From: VRUE01 sp963714155
GTDB taxonomy: Bacteria; Actinomycetota; Thermoleophilia; Solirubrobacterales; 70-9
DNA: 64,000 bases
Direction of reading: 5' to 3'
NCBI GenBank assembly: GCA_963714155.1
Contig: OY970236.1
Coordinates: 496,001-560,000 of the forward strand
Part shown: one piece after another, positions 61,717 through 64,000 of the stretch
Layout of the letters: each line of letters starts with the position of its first letter
Numbering within the stretch: the first letter of the stretch is position 1
Made by a program: the position numbers and the translations under genes
The notes under the pieces: model-generated
Seen by the model: the letters and a program-made list of their open reading frames with translations, nothing else
Told to the model about the DNA's origin: nothing
Databases searched by the model: none

Positions 61717-62312
61717 TGAACGGACTGCGAAAAGACCTGACCACCGCGGCGATCGCGATTGTCTTTCTGACGCTCCTGCTTGGCGTCGCCTATCCGCTGG
61801 TGACGACCGGCGTGGCGCAGCTGGTCTTCCCTGGCACCTCCAATGGCAGCAGGATCGAGGTCGACGGCAAGGTCGTCGGCTCGAAGCTGATCGGCCAGGA
61901 CTTCCGCGGCCTGCCGCGCTATTTCCAGAGCCGCCCATCGGCCACCGAATACAGCGGCGACGTCACCTTCTTCAACAACCTCGGGCCCAACAGCCGCGAA
62001 CTCTCCGACTTCTTCGCCGAACAGCTCGCCGCCTATCTGAAGCGCGAGCGGCCCTATGACCCCGGCCTCGCCGCCGCCGAGGTGCCGGTCGACGCGGTGA
62101 CGACCTCGGCCTCGGGCGTGGACCCTCATATCTCGGAGGCCAACGCCCGAATCCAGGCCCGTCGCATCGCCGAGGTCCGCGGCCTGCCCCTTGACCGGGT
62201 CCTCGACCTCGTCTCCGAGCACACCGATGGCCGCTTCCTCGCCCTCTTCGGCGAGCCGGGAGTGAACGTCCTGCAGCTCAACCTCGCCCTCGACCGGGAG
62301 GACGCCCGATGA
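61716..62312 (+). CDS. kdpC: potassium-transporting ATPase subunit KdpC
   Basis: A 198-aa subunit with one N-terminal TM helix (AIAIVFLTLLLGVAYPLVTT), then LIGQDFRGLPRYFQSRPSAT, VDAVTTSASGVDPHISEANA and TDGRFLALFGEPGVNVLQLN, all KdpC signatures. It raises ATP affinity of KdpB. Its place between kdpA and kdpB differs from the usual kdpABC order. The ATG overlaps the kdpA stop (TGATG); the stop overlaps the kdpB start. Confidence 0.97.
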   Translation: MNGLRKDLTTAAIAIVFLTLLLGVAYPLVTTGVAQLVFPGTSNGSRIEVDGKVVGSKLIGQDFRGLPRYFQSRPSATEYSGDVTFFNNLGPNSRELSDFFAEQLAAYLKRERPYDPGLAAAEVPVDAVTTSASGVDPHISEANARIQARRIAEVRGLPLDRVLDLVSEHTDGRFLALFGEPGVNVLQLNLALDREDAR

Positions 62313-64000
62313 CCGACGAGACGCTTCGCAACGAGCCGCGCTCCCTGGTCGACCGGGCGATCATCGCGCGCGCCCTGCTCGATTCGCTGCGCAAGCTCGA
62401 CCCTCGCCATCAGGTCCGTAACCCGGTGATGTTCGTGGTCGAGCTCGCCGCGGTGATCGTCACCGCCGGCTGGCTGATCCAGGTCTTCGGCGGACCGCCG
62501 CTCGGCGGCGGCGATGAGCCCGCCTGGTTCGCCTTCTCGATCGGCGTGTGGCTCTGGCTCACCGTCGTCTTCGCCAACCTCGCCGAGGCGATCGCGGAGG
62601 GGCGGGGCAAGGCGCAGGCGGACGCTTTGCGCTCGATGCGCAGCGAAACCGTGGCACGGCTGCGCGACGGAGGCGAGAAGCCGGCATCGGAGCTTCACCG
62701 CGGCGACGTGGTCGTGGTCGAGGCGGGGGAGACGATTCCCGGCGACGGCACCGTGATCGAGGGCATCGCCTCGGTCGACGAGTCAGCGATCACCGGCGAG
62801 TCGGCGCCGGTGGTGCGCGAGTCCGGCGGCGACCGCAGCGCCGTCACCGGCGGAACGCGGGTCCTCTCCGATCGGATCGTCATCGAGATCACCCAGGAGC
62901 CGGGGCAGAGCTTTCTCGACCGGATGATCGCCCTGGTCGAGGGGGCGGAGCGGCGCAAGACTCCGAACGAGATCGCCCTGAACATCCTGCTCGCCGGGCT
63001 CACGCTGGTCTTCCTCGCCGTCGTCGTCGCGCTGCGGCCCTTCGCCGAGTTCTCGGGCACTGACGCATCCGTCGTTACCCTGATTGCGCTGCTGGTCGCG
63101 CTGATCCCGACCACGATCGGCGCCCTGCTCTCGGCGATCGGCATCGCCGGCATGGATCGCCTCGTCCGCCACAACGTCCTCGCTCTCTCGGGACGGGCGG
63201 TCGAGGCGTCCGGCGACGTCGACGTGCTCCTGCTCGACAAGACCGGGACGATCACGCTCGGCAACCGCGAGGCGACTCAGTTCATCCCGATGCCGGGGAT
63301 CGAGGAGGCCGAGCTGGCCGAGGCGGCGCAGCTCTCTTCGCTCGCCGACGAGACTCCCGAGGGCCGCTCGATCGTCGTCCTCGCCAAGGAGTTCGGGATC
63401 CGCGAGCGCCAGTTGGAATCTCACGAGGCGCACTTCGTTCCCTTCTCCGCCGAATCCCGGATGAGCGGGGTCGACGTCAACGGCAACCAGTACCGCAAGG
63501 GGGCCGGCGACGCGATCGTCCGCTACGTCACCGAGCAGGGCGGGCGGCCTCCCGCCGAGTTGCAGGAGCAGCTCGACCTGATCGGCCGCGAGGGCGGCAC
63601 GCCGCTCGCGGTCTGCCGCGACAACCACGTCCTCGGCGTCGTCTACCTGAAGGACATCGTCAAGGAGGGAATGCGCGCCCGCTTCGATGAATTGCGGCGG
63701 ATGGGGATCAGCACCGTCATGGTCACGGGCGACAACCGCCTCACCGCAGCGAAGATCGCCGAGGAGGCCGGAGTCGATGACTTCCTCCCCGAAGCGACCC
63801 CCGAGCAGAAGCTGGAGCTCATCCGGGGCCATCAGGAGGAAGGCCGGATGGTCGCGATGGCCGGCGACGGCACCAACGACGCCCCGGCCCTGGCGCAGTC
63901 CGACGTCGGGGTGGCGATGAACACCGGCACCCAGGCGGCGCGCGAGGCGGGCAACATGGTCGACCTCGACTCCAATCCCACGAAGCTGATCGAGGTCGTG
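62309..64000 (+). CDS. kdpB: potassium-transporting ATPase subunit KdpB, 3' end off the window
   Basis: P-type ATPase catalytic subunit, 564 codons present of about 680. Seen: actuator loop SVDESAITGESAPVVRESGG, phosphorylation site LLLDKTGTITLGNRE (Asp about 309), hinge MVTGDNRLTAAKIAEEAGVD, GDGTNDAPALAQSDVGVAMN and TQAAREAGNMVDLDSNPTKL, where the window stops. ATG 62309 overlaps the kdpC stop (ATGA). It drives K+ uptake with KdpA at low external K+. Confidence 0.97.
   Translation, partial: MTDETLRNEPRSLVDRAIIARALLDSLRKLDPRHQVRNPVMFVVELAAVIVTAGWLIQVFGGPPLGGGDEPAWFAFSIGVWLWLTVVFANLAEAIAEGRGKAQADALRSMRSETVARLRDGGEKPASELHRGDVVVVEAGETIPGDGTVIEGIASVDESAITGESAPVVRESGGDRSAVTGGTRVLSDRIVIEITQEPGQSFLDRMIALVEGAERRKTPNEIALNILLAGLTLVFLAVVVALRPFAEFSGTDASVVTLIALLVALIPTTIGALLSAIGIAGMDRLVRHNVLALSGRAVEASGDVDVLLLDKTGTITLGNREATQFIPMPGIEEAELAEAAQLSSLADETPEGRSIVVLAKEFGIRERQLESHEAHFVPFSAESRMSGVDVNGNQYRKGAGDAIVRYVTEQGGRPPAELQEQLDLIGREGGTPLAVCRDNHVLGVVYLKDIVKEGMRARFDELRRMGISTVMVTGDNRLTAAKIAEEAGVDDFLPEATPEQKLELIRGHQEEGRMVAMAGDGTNDAPALAQSDVGVAMNTGTQAAREAGNMVDLDSNPTKLIEVV

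Overview
The window is 64 kb of high-GC (mostly about 70%) DNA with short intergenic gaps and many 4-bp ATGA/GTGA overlaps. It looks like a chromosomal segment of an actinobacterium, most likely class Thermoleophilia (Solirubrobacterales). This placement is inference from composition and family content: paired ECF sigma/YCII genes, several SpoIIE-type phosphatases, a MEDS-ATPase switch protein, an F420-type luciferase-like oxidoreductase, a CopC-CopD fusion, and two surface proteins with the (R/H)LxYANVxSTxCLF N-terminus that I associate with this group. No rRNA, complete tRNA or CRISPR array was found.

Layout. 0-2.9 kb: an ECF sigma factor cut by the window edge, its YCII partner, and two overlapping alpha/beta hydrolases. 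3-5 kb: a secreted ASH-repeat protein and a DUF2419 queuosine-salvage enzyme. 4.9-8.1 kb: a DrrA/DrrB-type ABC exporter, divergent from a MarR regulator with an operator between them. 8-19.8 kb: a regulatory neighbourhood with three DUF2294 paralogs, two PP2C/SpoIIE phosphatases, a MEDS-HATPase protein, a PadR regulator with its dyad, a TetR-like protein without a DNA-binding domain, and an ArsR-SRPBCC fusion whose palindromic operator fills its promoter spacer. 20-30 kb: a beta-propeller secreted protein with no canonical start codon, a MerR-controlled large membrane protein of unknown role with a 41-aa companion, a peptidase, an MFS transporter, and an unknown coiled-coil membrane protein. 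30-42 kb: surface proteins, a secreted hydrolase, a copper-handling set (leader gene, CopC-CopD-YtkA fusion, YcnI), stress proteins and small membrane proteins. 42-51 kb: an SDR-ferritin-like fusion with an alcohol dehydrogenase behind a SigF/SigB-like promoter, a TauE exporter, HU, an ECF sigma/anti-sigma pair, exonuclease III and an MmcQ/YjbR protein.

51.65-57.24 kb is the most unusual part: a 5.6-kb island bounded by two 42/43-bp direct repeats resembling the 3' half of a tRNA gene. Near them are three copies of a repeat whose hairpin stem shows compensatory base changes. The island carries an AbiEi/AbiEii toxin-antitoxin pair, a small cysteine-rich secreted protein and a 990-aa TPR-CHAT protease-like protein. 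It has no recombinase gene and looks like a compact defence island.

57.4-64 kb is a potassium locus: a two-TM K+ channel, a short KdpD-like kinase without the usual cytosolic N-terminus, KdpE, a 26-aa protein, and kdpF-kdpA-kdpC-kdpB in the unusual order F-A-C-B, with kdpB running off the window.

A recurring signal is a TANNNT -10 box placed 6 or 7 nt before the start codon with no Shine-Dalgarno sequence. It is seen before genes at 18990, 20894, 27701, 49777, 50657, 51926, 53984 and 57894, and implies widespread leaderless mRNAs.
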